A stretch of DNA of 64,000 nt from contig CAZXFW010000002.1 in the NCBI GenBank assembly GCA_964640175.1, positions 1 through 64,000 on the forward strand, read 5' to 3'. Positions 18,062 through 28,276 of this stretch are shown piece by piece (within the stretch, counting starts at the first letter, position 1; each line of letters begins with the position of its first letter). The notes beneath the pieces are model-generated. The model was given only the letters and a program-made list of their open reading frames with translations. It ran no database searches and had not been told where the DNA came from. Source of the DNA: JACKDX01 sp964640175. Its GTDB lineage: Bacteria; Myxococcota_A; Polyangia; Polyangiales; GCA-016699535. The position numbers and the translations under genes were made by a program.

Positions 18062-20767
18062 CTAAAAATATTGATCAAATGAGATATAGAAACTCAGTGG
18101 TGAGTATTCCCGGACAAGCTCCCCATTTCGAATGAGGCCATCGGTCTTACGGGTCAGAGGCACGGCAACGTCCAGGGCGAGCACGCCGGGCTGGATCCCA
18201 CCATAGTCGAACAAGAAATGGATCCCTGCGCCCACCTCCGCCGCCCCTACCCAGGGCTGCCCATCAACCGATTGGTAAAGCAGTCCTGTGCCAGCAAACC
18301 ATGCAAGCTGAATTTCACGCAGCCAGGCAAGGTGTAAGAGATTCCACGCCATGTCTGAAAACGCAGTCCAACGGTGTTCCATCACCACAAAGCCTCGAGC
18401 ATCGCCTAGCAACTCATCGGGTTGAAAAGCGCGTAATAGAAATCGGCCTCCTAGGGCTTGCCGATCGGCATCCAAAACGGGATTGACTGTTCCAGCCACG
18501 CCGCCCACCAATACGATAGCCTGCTTTAGACCTATAGGAAGCGTCAGGTTCCCACGTACACCCGTACTGAGTGTTGTCCCAAAACCACCCTCATCTTTAG
18601 AGACGCCACTCAAACTCACCGAAGCCCCTAACGATCCTCCTTGACGTGGATCGATCAGATAGCTGCGTGTACTCATGGAAGCTCCAGTCGTCACGGTGCC
18701 ACGCCAACCACCTTGCTCTTCATCGGAAAAATTACTGTGCAGGCGAGAAAACCCCACGCCTGCATGGGCCGTAGCCACTCTGCGATTGTTGTGAACCTTC
18801 GGCCCAAAACTATGCTCATAACGCACTGCCCCGCCTGTAGAGGCCGGATCGGTGCCCAAATAAAAGCCGATAGCTTCGTCTATGTTGTAACGTTTACGCA
18901 GGGCAAAATCGACAAAGCCTTGAACCCGAAAATCAGGCAAAAGGACATTCAACGAAAACGCTTGCAAAATCGGCGGACGCCAAGGGTGAGTCGTGGCATC
19001 GTCTGCGCGAGGGTGTCCATCCGCAATCGCAGAACTCTGTGACAAGCGTTGTTGGGGATCAAGTTCCGCGTCCTTTAAAGGCGCACCACTGTATAATTCC
19101 AAGGTACCTTTCTGGGTCTCTCCGTTCCAGGTTCCCCACACTTCTGCTCCAGCCTCGTCCGTCACCTTCACTTGCACAGGCTCCGGACGCACCGCACCTT
19201 CACGTAAGATGGTCACGCGATGCACATACCTGCCATTGGGACCCTTGCGAGATTCCAGTTTTCCCAAACGGTAGTTGACGGGTCGCAAAGGTTGAGTAAG
19301 CCAAATACCCAGATGTTTGCTTTGCTCGGGAATCACCTCTTTGAGTGCGCTAGGAATGCTATGCTGCTTATCCAACGCAAGACTTCCAAAGCGCTGTGCC
19401 TGCGCGTTGGACATCACTAAACGAGCGCTTTGAAGCACACGTGCCCCATGGGCCCACGGCACTTTCGCATGCACCGGATCATCCCGAAAAGGGCTCAACT
19501 CCTCTGCACCAAAATACACTTGCTCAAATGCCACCTGAGGTGCATATAGAAGCTGATCCACCGCGGGGTGAAACCCTGCAAAGCCGATCAAATCTGCAGG
19601 CCGTTCTGTTTTCATACGATGACGTGCCTGATGGATTTCGTTAAGGAGCGATGCTCGCAGCTCGGCGCTCCAGCCGCGGTTCAGAGGGTGTTCCAGAGCG
19701 TTTGACCACTCCTGGATGGCGTGTTTAAACAATTCCTGCCGCAAAGCCCGACGGTGAAACGCAAGCGCCTCTTCGATAGGAAAGATTTCAAACAATCTAT
19801 CTGAAACCAAGACGACGCCTGGCGCACTTGCAACGAGCTCAGTGCGGGATGGAATTTCAACTACATCCCACTGTGCCGGCCTACCGAAGCCCGCACTCTG
19901 AAGAGTCCCGCACACGCCCGCAAGCACGTCACGGACGTAACCAGGCGTGTCAACACGCACCACATCTTTCAACCCCTCTTCGCCCGGGGCATGGGGTGAT
20001 GGCGGACGATACATCGGATGCGCTGAAATGAACCGCAACGTACACTCTTTGGCCTGTTCGATACGCTGGTACATGTGCTCCGCGACCAGCACAGGCACAT
20101 AGTCTCCTACCGAAGATAGTGCGGCTCGATGCTTGAATATCTGCGATCCCGCGTAAATCGCATCCGATGCCGCGGTGTGAATTCTAAGTTCATGGGTTGC
20201 ATCAGATTGAAATGCGCCCTTTTCGTCCAACACCAAGGGATACCAAGGGGCCGCCAAGGACATCTGCCCATTGGCATGCCCTAAACGCCCAAATCGCGCA
20301 GGGAGTTGCAAGCTAAACTTAAGATAAAGTCTCACCTTGCGTGGTTGTTCTGAAGGTGTCACAGGCACGTACATCTCAGCACCTGCCTTATCGACACCCA
20401 GCGGGCTTCCTGCGCGCTCGGCCCGCCACGACACGCGTACACGGCGTCCTTCAAGCAACACTTTTTTAAGGCCAAAATGCCCTAAATCAACCTCTCCCGG
20501 ATAGATCCAGCGCGAACTGATTTCATCCATGTTCGAGGGCGCATGCTCCAACCGCTTCGGATAGACCCACAAACGAATGAAGTCTTGCCCCGCTGCCACC
20601 TCAAGCTCAATTTCCGTGCTGGCCTCGATGTATCCGCGGTCAGTATCCATAGTGGCCCGTACGCGGTATCTGAGTGCTACAGAAGCCTGCGCGAGAGCGG
20701 GCCACAGCCCCACAGCCATCCCTAACACCATCACCACGGCACCCTGTTTCAACAGTCGTACGGTCAT
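18062..20767 (-). CDS. Large exported protein: M1-peptidase-like N-terminus plus C-terminal beta-barrel
   Basis: 901 residues from the ATG at 20767, which gives a clean signal peptide (RLLKQGAVVMVLGMAVGLWPALAQA). Residues about 30-200 resemble the N-terminal beta domain of M1 aminopeptidases (YRVRATMDTDRGYIEASTEIEL, FIRLWVYP, a bilobal beta-rich pattern). The region where an M1 zinc site should lie (EEALAFHRRALRQELFKHAIQEW) has no HExxH motif, so it is probably not a zinc peptidase. The last 280 residues or so alternate as in an outer-membrane beta-barrel (Omp85-like surface antigen) and end in an aromatic (FYISFDQYF). Probably outer-membrane; function unknown. Confidence 0.65.
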   Translation of the reverse strand: MTVRLLKQGAVVMVLGMAVGLWPALAQASVALRYRVRATMDTDRGYIEASTEIELEVAAGQDFIRLWVYPKRLEHAPSNMDEISSRWIYPGEVDLGHFGLKKVLLEGRRVRVSWRAERAGSPLGVDKAGAEMYVPVTPSEQPRKVRLYLKFSLQLPARFGRLGHANGQMSLAAPWYPLVLDEKGAFQSDATHELRIHTAASDAIYAGSQIFKHRAALSSVGDYVPVLVAEHMYQRIEQAKECTLRFISAHPMYRPPSPHAPGEEGLKDVVRVDTPGYVRDVLAGVCGTLQSAGFGRPAQWDVVEIPSRTELVASAPGVVLVSDRLFEIFPIEEALAFHRRALRQELFKHAIQEWSNALEHPLNRGWSAELRASLLNEIHQARHRMKTERPADLIGFAGFHPAVDQLLYAPQVAFEQVYFGAEELSPFRDDPVHAKVPWAHGARVLQSARLVMSNAQAQRFGSLALDKQHSIPSALKEVIPEQSKHLGIWLTQPLRPVNYRLGKLESRKGPNGRYVHRVTILREGAVRPEPVQVKVTDEAGAEVWGTWNGETQKGTLELYSGAPLKDAELDPQQRLSQSSAIADGHPRADDATTHPWRPPILQAFSLNVLLPDFRVQGFVDFALRKRYNIDEAIGFYLGTDPASTGGAVRYEHSFGPKVHNNRRVATAHAGVGFSRLHSNFSDEEQGGWRGTVTTGASMSTRSYLIDPRQGGSLGASVSLSGVSKDEGGFGTTLSTGVRGNLTLPIGLKQAIVLVGGVAGTVNPVLDADRQALGGRFLLRAFQPDELLGDARGFVVMEHRWTAFSDMAWNLLHLAWLREIQLAWFAGTGLLYQSVDGQPWVGAAEVGAGIHFLFDYGGIQPGVLALDVAVPLTRKTDGLIRNGELVREYSPLSFYISFDQYF

Positions 20768-20882
20768 GGCACGCCACGCACCACGCCGACATGCGAGATC
20801 TTGGAATACCTGGTTAATTGCCTCACAATCTCTGACCAATCTGACAAAACGATGTACTATCCATAGTAGCTGGCTAAGGCAT

Positions 20883-21683
20883 ATGGGTCGAATAGTTGGA
20901 TACATGGCACGCGCCGCCGGACCTTGGAGTCAAATGCTTGAAAACGAGCCTTTGCAAGCCACAGTGGTCCCGCTTAAGACATCCCCCTATGGATGGGGCG
21001 TTGGCTTTTATCAAGGCGACGAGATTCTTCACATCAAGCGTCCATACACAGAAGAAGCACAGTTTGACTGGCGCAACATTGCGGCAAACATTTCCTCAGA
21101 TTGCATCGTCGCGCACGTACGCGAGCCAAGCGTTGGCACATTTCGCTCTGAAAACACTCACCCTTTTCGCATGCGACAATGGTTGTTTGCGCATACGGGC
21201 GCTATCTCGGGATTCACAGAGGTTCGAAGTAAACTGATCCAGTCTCTTCCCGATTTTTTGCAACGCAATATCCGTGGGGACACCGATAGCGAAGTCTTCT
21301 TTCATATGATCTTGGCGGAACTCTTTGCCGAAGGACACCTTGAGGCACGTGACCCTGACCCCGCTATCGTCCGAGCAGCGATTGGTTCAGCTATTCAAAA
21401 CCTAAACGCCGTCGTTCCGTCATCGCCTCCCCATGTTTTCACTCTTGTGCTGAGCAATGGACGGCAAATGCATGCCTTGCGCCACGGCCCTGATGTGGCC
21501 TACATACAACGCGAAGTTAAACGTCTTGGAAAAACCTCTTCGTTACACGGCGAGCCTGCGGGCCCCGATTATACCCTCGTCGTGTGCGATCTTAACGAAA
21601 TTCCAGCAGACTATTCCCCGGTCCCCGATCGTCATGTGCTTACCATTGACCGCGATTTACGTGTATCGTTACACCCGCTTTAA
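20883..21683 (+). CDS. Class II glutamine amidotransferase-like protein lacking the N-terminal cysteine
   Basis: 266 residues, resembling the YafJ/EgtC class II (Ntn) glutamine amidotransferase fold: YGWGVGFYQGDEI, SDCIVAHVREPSVG, ENTHPFRMRQWLFAHTGAISGF and the GDTDSEVFFHMIL block that closes the glutamine site. Class II enzymes use Cys2, exposed after Met removal, as nucleophile. The start here reads Met-Gly-Arg-Ile-Val-Gly-Tyr, with Gly at position 2 and no cysteine nearby, so glutaminase activity is doubtful. The later ATG at 20904 also lacks Cys. Its stop overlaps the start of the giant TPR gene (TAATG). Confidence 0.8.
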   Translation: MGRIVGYMARAAGPWSQMLENEPLQATVVPLKTSPYGWGVGFYQGDEILHIKRPYTEEAQFDWRNIAANISSDCIVAHVREPSVGTFRSENTHPFRMRQWLFAHTGAISGFTEVRSKLIQSLPDFLQRNIRGDTDSEVFFHMILAELFAEGHLEARDPDPAIVRAAIGSAIQNLNAVVPSSPPHVFTLVLSNGRQMHALRHGPDVAYIQREVKRLGKTSSLHGEPAGPDYTLVVCDLNEIPADYSPVPDRHVLTIDRDLRVSLHPL

Positions 21684-24600
21684 TGGAGCCTCTGACTAAA
21701 CTCAACGTTCACCCTCTTGCCATCGCCTTGCTTGATCTCGCCCATCGCAAGGTGACGGGTAGCCTTACGCTCGCAGGCCGTTCCATTGTCCTGCGACAAG
21801 GCGCTGTCTCTCATATCGAAGCCATTGAAGGCGATTTGTCTTTCGAGCGCTTTCTGGAACAAACTGACTACTTAAGCGCCGAACGGCTTTGGCGCATCCG
21901 AAAACAAGCCAACGAATATCAACTGCATTTTGAAGATGCCATCGCCAAACACAGCGACCTTCAAATGTTAATCAAATCTGTTCGGCGTTCCATCTGGCTT
22001 GATCGGCTCAGAGACAGCTTGGACCTTACATGGGAGGCACCTGTCGATAGCCTGCCCTTCCTTCCTTATGCTCCTCCATCCATTATCAGCCACCGTGCGA
22101 GTCTCGTGTTTTTGTTGCTCGACGCGCTCGCTTTACGAGCACAACATGCCGATGACATCGGTCAATTCGTCATGCACCATATTCAGTGGACGGAAACGCC
22201 CATCCTTTCGCAAGCCAAGCTATGGGCTCAACTTGAACAGCTGGATCCAAACATAACGGTCACAGATATTCTTTATCAACGACCCGCGTATGCACCTAAA
22301 TTGGCAGCGCTTATTCAAGCAGGTCAACTGGAGCTGCGCCCCCCCTCGTCCTATCCTGTAGCACCCTCGCCCAGCCGACCGGCTGCCCTATCTTCAGCGC
22401 TTCATACTGAAGAGTCCCCGAAGAACACTCCTGCCAGTGCTGTAACAACAACGCAGAGCCTTCCAACTCCACCTCACTCGGCTTTTCCCCTTTCCTTTGC
22501 GCACTCTTCTGTGGACCCCGAGGAGTACGACTTGGTTTTACGGCCGCTCGGCCCTGTAACCCATGAGTTAAATGATCCCCTTGAACCTGTAGAGCGTGAA
22601 CTTAACAATTCCAACAAGACTCCAAAACAACGTGCCGAATTATGGTGCCGAGCTGCAACGATTTGGCAAGAACAGCTAGTCACGCGAACAGAAGCGTTTC
22701 GCTGTTATCGGGAGGCCTTAGCCGCTGACCCTCATAATCCTCTTGCAAGTCATGCTGTAATTACCTTAGCTGACGTGCTCGGCGAGCATCAGTTAGCACT
22801 CACTTACGCCAAGGCCGCCGTTCGGAACGGAACGGGTGACACGCGTCTAAAAGCGCTGCGCTCCCTCACAAAATATGCACTCCGCATACATGCTCTTGAA
22901 GAAGCGTTGGAAGGATCCGCTCAACTCGTCCGTTCACCTGGAGCACAATCTGAAGATTTCGAGCTCGCGGCACGAGTGTATGCAGAGGCTGGTACAGTGG
23001 ATCATGTACGCGAACTCTCAGATGCCGTATCCCATGCTGCCCATGGATGGATTCAGCATCACCCCAGCCGAGCCCTTGCGCTGCTGTCCTGGGGGTTTCG
23101 GTTGTGTCCCACTTCTGAGCGTTTGACGCTCGAATACTGCGCATTGCTTTGCGACAGCAATCGTGAGGCCGCGGTTCCTATTGTGAATGAGTGGCACCAG
23201 CGCACGCTTGCAGACCCAACCTATACGGTCACCCCTTTGGAGCGGGACCATTCCCTGGGACGTCAGGTGTTTACTGCTCAAGCCCAACTTTCTCCTAAAG
23301 CAGCTTCTGAACAATTGAACAAGCTTTTGGAACTGTGGCCGCTTTTTGCCGACAGCCCGCCATTTCTCTACGTCATCGCGAATCTCTCAAGTCAGACTGG
23401 CAACTGGCATCTCATGCATAAAGCCGCTGATGCATGGTATCAGCTTACACCTCTGGATTCAGCAGCATCGGTGCTGCGTCTCGTGGCAGCCTGCAAGATA
23501 GATACTAACGAAAACATCCTGAAAGCCGCAAACGATGTTTTGATAACCCCTTTGCTTCATCCGACCGCCATCGCTTCGCTAGAGACCGCGTTACGAAAAC
23601 TTATCGAATCTAAAGACGCCTCCCTTGCCATCGAACTTACACAACGCATGTTAGAAAACATTGGAGTTCACCGGATTCGCAATCTTGGCGATCAAGGCAT
23701 CCTTTCTGCCATGACTTCTCTTGCTTACCAACAGGGAGCACACCGATTGCTACTGACACTCCATGACCAGGAAGCCTGGAACGCCAGTCCACCCACACGA
23801 CAGCTGCACCTGCAGGCAATCACAGACTTATACCGAGAGACCGGGCAACGCGGTGCCGAAGCGCGAAGCTTACTTCGTCGTATTGCCATCAACAACAGCG
23901 ACAGAGCGGCGCATGCTTTACTGTTTGACCTCTATGCAAGCACCGGCCGGACAGAGCAACTCAAAACCTTATGGCAAACACGTATCGCACAAGCCTCTAC
24001 CAAACGAGAGCGCTGGCGCTGCTTACTGGATCTTGCAACACTTGCGTATTATCGAGAAACCAATGCGCAAGCAGCTTACGGCTATCTTCAACAGATCGCA
24101 AACGACCGTGTCCCCGAAGGTGTCTTTGCTGCCGCCGATGCCTTGATCGTTCTTAAAGAGCCGCGACGCGCCATCGACATTTTACTTCAGACTAAATTTG
24201 AGGATGACACCAATACGGTTGAATCCCATAAAAAAGCGGCTTCCATCGCTGAACTCCATCTTTCTGACGTAGATCTTGCGTTAGATATTATTGCCAATGG
24301 TGTTCTAATGACGGGAAACAGCTCTCTTTTGCCAACCTTGGAACGCATCGCTCTTACGGGAAATAAACTTGCCCAGGTGAAAGCTGTCTACGATGAGCTT
24401 GCACGACAGGCGCTAGGGACGCACAGTCGAAGAGCCATCTTCTATCGTGCAGCCCGATTTTTCGAGTTATCAGGTGATGGTAACCTTGCCCTCGATACGT
24501 ATGTGTTAGCGTTCGAACAAAAACCGCTTAATGGTGTTATCTTACGCGCCATCCATCGACTGGGCGCACAAACCTCCCCCGCCATCGTCGCATCAGCCTA

Positions 24601-25831
24601 TCAGTTACTTAGCAAACACAGCCCTCATGAAAAAGAGCGTCTCTGGGCGCTAACACAAGCTTCTACGCTCACACACGCGGGCGCCGAGCGCTCTTCCCGT
24701 CCACGCAGTGTTACCCCTGCATATTCCGAATCCATGAACCTTGCTCTCAGTAGCCCTCCACAGGAACACGCCGAAAGACACATCACCACGCTCGATCAAC
24801 TTGATCCCGTAGGTCCTCTTGTCGAGCTACTGCAAACGGACCCGTCAGACATTGGAGCACTTCGATCGATTCATCGGCTGGGCTCATCGAATTGGTCTCC
24901 CTTGTGGCAAGTGGTGACGGAGATTCTATCCGTCTTCGATCCTCAAACGCATGTTCCTTCGGGATCGAATGACCATGGGTTGCTTGACCCAGACCGTATC
25001 GACCGACTGATCCACGCCAGAACAGACCTGCAAGGCCTTGCCATTCTTGAACGGATTTGGTTAGGAGCCAACCCTCGCTTTCGGAAGACTTTGTCACAGG
25101 CAGGACTCCGTGAAAGCGACAGGCTATCACCCTTGGAAGCGCCTATTGCTCTAAGCCGCGCCTATATGAACGCCAACCGAATACTCGGAACCGCGTACCC
25201 ATTGTTATACAGTCATAAAGGAAGCGATGCTGAACTTGGCGTGTATGCCACCCATCCGCCTTCCTTAATCATTGGACCACACTTGGAGCTCGACGAAGCC
25301 TCACTGAATTTCCGATTGGGCAGTGCGTTAGAGCTGTCACGACCCGGACAAGTTCTTATGGCCACGCTAAGCCCTAACGAAGGCGAAGCGTTGCTTGAAG
25401 GGATCGTTGCAGCGTTTGGCGATACACGACAGCGTCCACCCAATAAGCACGCAGCTTTAATCGGCGCTGAGCTATGGGAAGTCATGCCCAAGCGAGATCA
25501 AGACTGGATCCGCAAACAACTGGCCATCTTAAAGGAAATTCCCGCTTATCCTGCACTACGCCATCACATCTTTGCATCGGCGGCTAAAGCCGGGACGATT
25601 GTTTGCGGCAACCTAAACACTGCCATCACAAACTTCCATTACCTTGATCCATCTCTTGCTGAAGTAGCTATTGATACAGAGGCTGGGTTTATCGAAGGCT
25701 GCCAGCGTTCCATGCTGCTGAAGGAACTACTCCAGTTTGCGACCTCAGAGCCGTATTTATCGGTTCGGTCGGCTCACGCTATGGACAAACCCGCTGACCA
25801 CAACATGCAGCCACTTCAGGATTTGGACTGA
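21683..25831 (+). CDS. Giant TPR-repeat protein with DUF4388-like N-terminus
   Basis: 1382 residues, no signal peptide, probably cytoplasmic. Residues 1-80 (HRKVTGSLTLAGRSIVLRQGAVSHIEAIEG, then RLWRIRKQANEYQ) resemble a DUF4388/PATAN-type domain. A Pro/Ser-rich linker follows at about 218-270. A long alpha-helical array of TPR-like units fills about 295-1030 (for example YREALAADPHNPLASHAVITLADVL). The last 300 residues are a separate domain containing IIGPHLELDEASLNFRLG. Translationally coupled to the amidotransferase-like gene, so the two probably work together, perhaps as scaffold and sensor. The 3' end overlaps the convergent lipoprotein gene by 53 bases. Function unknown. Confidence 0.7.
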   Translation: MEPLTKLNVHPLAIALLDLAHRKVTGSLTLAGRSIVLRQGAVSHIEAIEGDLSFERFLEQTDYLSAERLWRIRKQANEYQLHFEDAIAKHSDLQMLIKSVRRSIWLDRLRDSLDLTWEAPVDSLPFLPYAPPSIISHRASLVFLLLDALALRAQHADDIGQFVMHHIQWTETPILSQAKLWAQLEQLDPNITVTDILYQRPAYAPKLAALIQAGQLELRPPSSYPVAPSPSRPAALSSALHTEESPKNTPASAVTTTQSLPTPPHSAFPLSFAHSSVDPEEYDLVLRPLGPVTHELNDPLEPVERELNNSNKTPKQRAELWCRAATIWQEQLVTRTEAFRCYREALAADPHNPLASHAVITLADVLGEHQLALTYAKAAVRNGTGDTRLKALRSLTKYALRIHALEEALEGSAQLVRSPGAQSEDFELAARVYAEAGTVDHVRELSDAVSHAAHGWIQHHPSRALALLSWGFRLCPTSERLTLEYCALLCDSNREAAVPIVNEWHQRTLADPTYTVTPLERDHSLGRQVFTAQAQLSPKAASEQLNKLLELWPLFADSPPFLYVIANLSSQTGNWHLMHKAADAWYQLTPLDSAASVLRLVAACKIDTNENILKAANDVLITPLLHPTAIASLETALRKLIESKDASLAIELTQRMLENIGVHRIRNLGDQGILSAMTSLAYQQGAHRLLLTLHDQEAWNASPPTRQLHLQAITDLYRETGQRGAEARSLLRRIAINNSDRAAHALLFDLYASTGRTEQLKTLWQTRIAQASTKRERWRCLLDLATLAYYRETNAQAAYGYLQQIANDRVPEGVFAAADALIVLKEPRRAIDILLQTKFEDDTNTVESHKKAASIAELHLSDVDLALDIIANGVLMTGNSSLLPTLERIALTGNKLAQVKAVYDELARQALGTHSRRAIFYRAARFFELSGDGNLALDTYVLAFEQKPLNGVILRAIHRLGAQTSPAIVASAYQLLSKHSPHEKERLWALTQASTLTHAGAERSSRPRSVTPAYSESMNLALSSPPQEHAERHITTLDQLDPVGPLVELLQTDPSDIGALRSIHRLGSSNWSPLWQVVTEILSVFDPQTHVPSGSNDHGLLDPDRIDRLIHARTDLQGLAILERIWLGANPRFRKTLSQAGLRESDRLSPLEAPIALSRAYMNANRILGTAYPLLYSHKGSDAELGVYATHPPSLIIGPHLELDEASLNFRLGSALELSRPGQVLMATLSPNEGEALLEGIVAAFGDTRQRPPNKHAALIGAELWEVMPKRDQDWIRKQLAILKEIPAYPALRHHIFASAAKAGTIVCGNLNTAITNFHYLDPSLAEVAIDTEAGFIEGCQRSMLLKELLQFATSEPYLSVRSAHAMDKPADHNMQPLQDLD

Positions 25832-26555
25832 GCTTGCAATAGCGACAGTCCGCCGGCTGATCGATGCCAATCGGTTTACATAGACTTGTCGATGGCGCTT
25901 CCGCAGCATCACAAAACCCAGGAATTTCTAGATCATCCCCAGAAAGATGATCCACTAACACAAAGCGGGAAACCTTAATCGACCAAGCCCACGTATTAAC
26001 CTCAATGTCGTTACCGCCCGTAGTCACTCCAAATGCGGTGACCCGCGCCGTCATGTTAAATCCATCTGAGTCAATAACGATCTGATCCAATGCTTCCACA
26101 TACTGCCCAGGAATAATTTCGAGTGCACCCGTCTGTACCGATATCTGCCCTTGGGTCGTTGAGGGAACGAATGTGCTTTCTCCGGCACTAATGGTGTACG
26201 GGTTAGCCAGTCCTCCAGGAAGTGCCAAAGGAGATCCTCCGGGTCCCACAAGTTCAACCTCTGCCCCCGTGACCATAACACCATTCATGTCAGCACGGGG
26301 CGGAGCCACTGAACTGCGATTCAACAACTGGTTTTGATACAACGGATAAACTACGTAAGCACTTGTAGGTTCATACGATTGTGCCAGCGCGGTATCCAAC
26401 GTACCACTAAAAAACCTGATACCATCGGGATCCACCACGCAATCATCGGTCGGCAAGATGTTTGCCTTAATAAAAACATCGGAATTCTCATCTGTGCAAG
26501 CGCCTAACAACGCCAAACACACCAGACCCATGTTAAATCCCATCCGAACCGTCAT
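25779..26555 (-). CDS. Predicted lipoprotein, unknown function
   Basis: 258 residues. The signal sequence ends LALLGAC, a good lipobox, so the mature protein starts at Cys20 (or earlier numbering if the second Met is used). The body is rich in beta-forming and small residues (VYPLYQNQLLNR, GAEVELVGPGGSPLALPGGL). The C-terminus is Cys-rich (CDAAEAPSTSLCKP, CRYCK, CCGQRVC), which suggests disulfides in the periplasm or at the surface. I recognise no characterised family; it looks like one of the lineage-specific myxobacterial lipoproteins. Its last 53 bases are antisense to the TPR gene. Confidence 0.6.
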   Translation of the reverse strand: MTVRMGFNMGLVCLALLGACTDENSDVFIKANILPTDDCVVDPDGIRFFSGTLDTALAQSYEPTSAYVVYPLYQNQLLNRSSVAPPRADMNGVMVTGAEVELVGPGGSPLALPGGLANPYTISAGESTFVPSTTQGQISVQTGALEIIPGQYVEALDQIVIDSDGFNMTARVTAFGVTTGGNDIEVNTWAWSIKVSRFVLVDHLSGDDLEIPGFCDAAEAPSTSLCKPIGIDQPADCRYCKLSPNPEVAACCGQRVCP

Positions 26556-26672
26556 TGCGGCACCTTCATCGTCTAAGCCCCCACCATGGGTTAAGTGTAC
26601 GTAGTCAAACCAGGAATGCCAATTTCTCGGTCAAGGTAAGAATTTACCCTACCCATAAGCCAACCCTCAGGG

Positions 26673-28265
26673 CTAACTCAGCAATTGCTGAAGCTTTTCC
26701 ACTGACAACGGAACCACGTCAACCTTCCCTGGAGCACCGGGAACCACGTAATGGAGGGTTTCACCCGAACGTTTCTTATCAGAGCTCAAAAACTGAAACA
26801 TTTCAGCACGTTTGAGCCAAGGCGCCACGTCCGTCGGTAGCCCCAAACTCCTTAAAAGCCTTTCCAAACGAAGCGCCTCCTCTTTTTGCATCATTCCGAG
26901 CCGAACCCCCACACGCGCCGATGCAACCATCCCAAGGGAGACCGCCTCACCATGCCGAATCCCCTCGAAACGCTCATAGGCCTCAATCGCATGCCCGATG
27001 GTATGACCCAAGTTTAATACCCTTCGAAGCCCGGACTCTTGTTCGTCCTCTTTAACCACGCGCGCCTTGAGAGCCACTGCCCTTTCAATCGCCTCACTAA
27101 GAACGTCCACGTGATTAGCCAGCAGCGCATCGACGTTCTGTTCCAAAAATTGCACTGCAGAATCTCCTTCAATCCATGCAGCCTTGATCACCTCTGCAAG
27201 CCCTGAGCGGTATTCATCCATGGGCAACGAACGCAGGTGCTCCAGATCACAACACACAAACCGCGGTTGGTAAAACGTACCAATGAGGTTTTTCCCTTGG
27301 GGCCGGTCAAACCCGGTCTTTCCACCCACCGAACTGTCTACCATACTGAGCAACGTCGTGGGCACATGCCCAAGCTCAATGCCCCGGAGCAGGCTCGATG
27401 CCGCAAACCCCGCTAAATCGCCCACAACACCACCACCCACTCCCACTACGATGTCGCTTCGACTGACACCGCCTTCAAGCGCAGCATTCCAAATTTGCTC
27501 TACATTTTGCAGGGTTTTGTGAGCTTCTCCAGGAGGCAGCACCACATCGATCACGCGATGACCTGAAGCTTTCAAACATGCCAAAAGCGGCTTGCCTGCA
27601 ATAGGTTCAACATTCATATCGCTCACCATGACAACGGTATGCTCACCGCGACCTTGTTCAACCATGTGTTCGACGACGTCTTTTAGACCTGTCCCGATCC
27701 ACACACTGTAGCTTCGCACACCAAGCGGCACTGCCACGCATCTCAACGACGCAAACCGCTCTATTTGGGTTACAAGAACGTCAGTCCCTTGGCCCTTTGT
27801 TTCAATCGAGGCATGGCATTCCGCATAACTTGCTGCACGCGAGGTTTTGAGTTGCGATAAGACCTCTACGGCATTGCCACCCTTCAACAATGGTCTAGAG
27901 GTATCCATCGCCACCCTGCGTGAAAGCTCATCCACCGGAGCCGTCAACGTGATGAGCAGCGTTTCCTTCAACAGCTTCTTTCGCGTCTCTGTTCGTAAGG
28001 CTGCCCCTCCACCCAAGGCGATCACCTTTGGGGCAGTTTCCTCTATTACGTCGGACACCATATGGGCTTCAACGTCTCGAAAGGCATCTTCACCACGCTC
28101 GCTAAACCACCGCTCAATTGTCAGTCCGGTACGCGACGCGATCATGTCATCCATGTCCACGCATGCTCTTCCCATGCGCTCCGCAAGCGCCCGCGCAAGC
28201 GTGCTCTTGCCACTTCCCATGAGCCCCGAGAGCACCACGTGCCGGTCTTTAGGCGCTACTGTCAT
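26673..28265 (-). CDS. aroKB: Fused shikimate kinase - 3-dehydroquinate synthase
   Basis: One 530-residue chain holding two chorismate-pathway enzymes. Residues 1-170 are shikimate kinase: P-loop GLMGSGKST (14-22), the substrate Asp in DMDDMI, FSERGEDAFRDVE and GGGAALR. Residues from about 175 on are 3-dehydroquinate synthase: DVVLPPGEAHKTLQNV, VGVGGGVVGDLAGFAASS, PTTLLSMVDSSVGGKTGFD, the metal ligands in EYRSGLAEVIKAAWI and LNLGHTIGHAIE. The pathway order is synthase before kinase, but the chain order is kinase first. A similar fusion is known in Thermotoga. The gene begins just after a terminator-like hairpin that follows pilQ. Confidence 0.94.
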   Translation of the reverse strand: MTVAPKDRHVVLSGLMGSGKSTLARALAERMGRACVDMDDMIASRTGLTIERWFSERGEDAFRDVEAHMVSDVIEETAPKVIALGGGAALRTETRKKLLKETLLITLTAPVDELSRRVAMDTSRPLLKGGNAVEVLSQLKTSRAASYAECHASIETKGQGTDVLVTQIERFASLRCVAVPLGVRSYSVWIGTGLKDVVEHMVEQGRGEHTVVMVSDMNVEPIAGKPLLACLKASGHRVIDVVLPPGEAHKTLQNVEQIWNAALEGGVSRSDIVVGVGGGVVGDLAGFAASSLLRGIELGHVPTTLLSMVDSSVGGKTGFDRPQGKNLIGTFYQPRFVCCDLEHLRSLPMDEYRSGLAEVIKAAWIEGDSAVQFLEQNVDALLANHVDVLSEAIERAVALKARVVKEDEQESGLRRVLNLGHTIGHAIEAYERFEGIRHGEAVSLGMVASARVGVRLGMMQKEEALRLERLLRSLGLPTDVAPWLKRAEMFQFLSSDKKRSGETLHYVVPGAPGKVDVVPLSVEKLQQLLS

Positions 28266-28276
28266 ATGCCTTTGAT

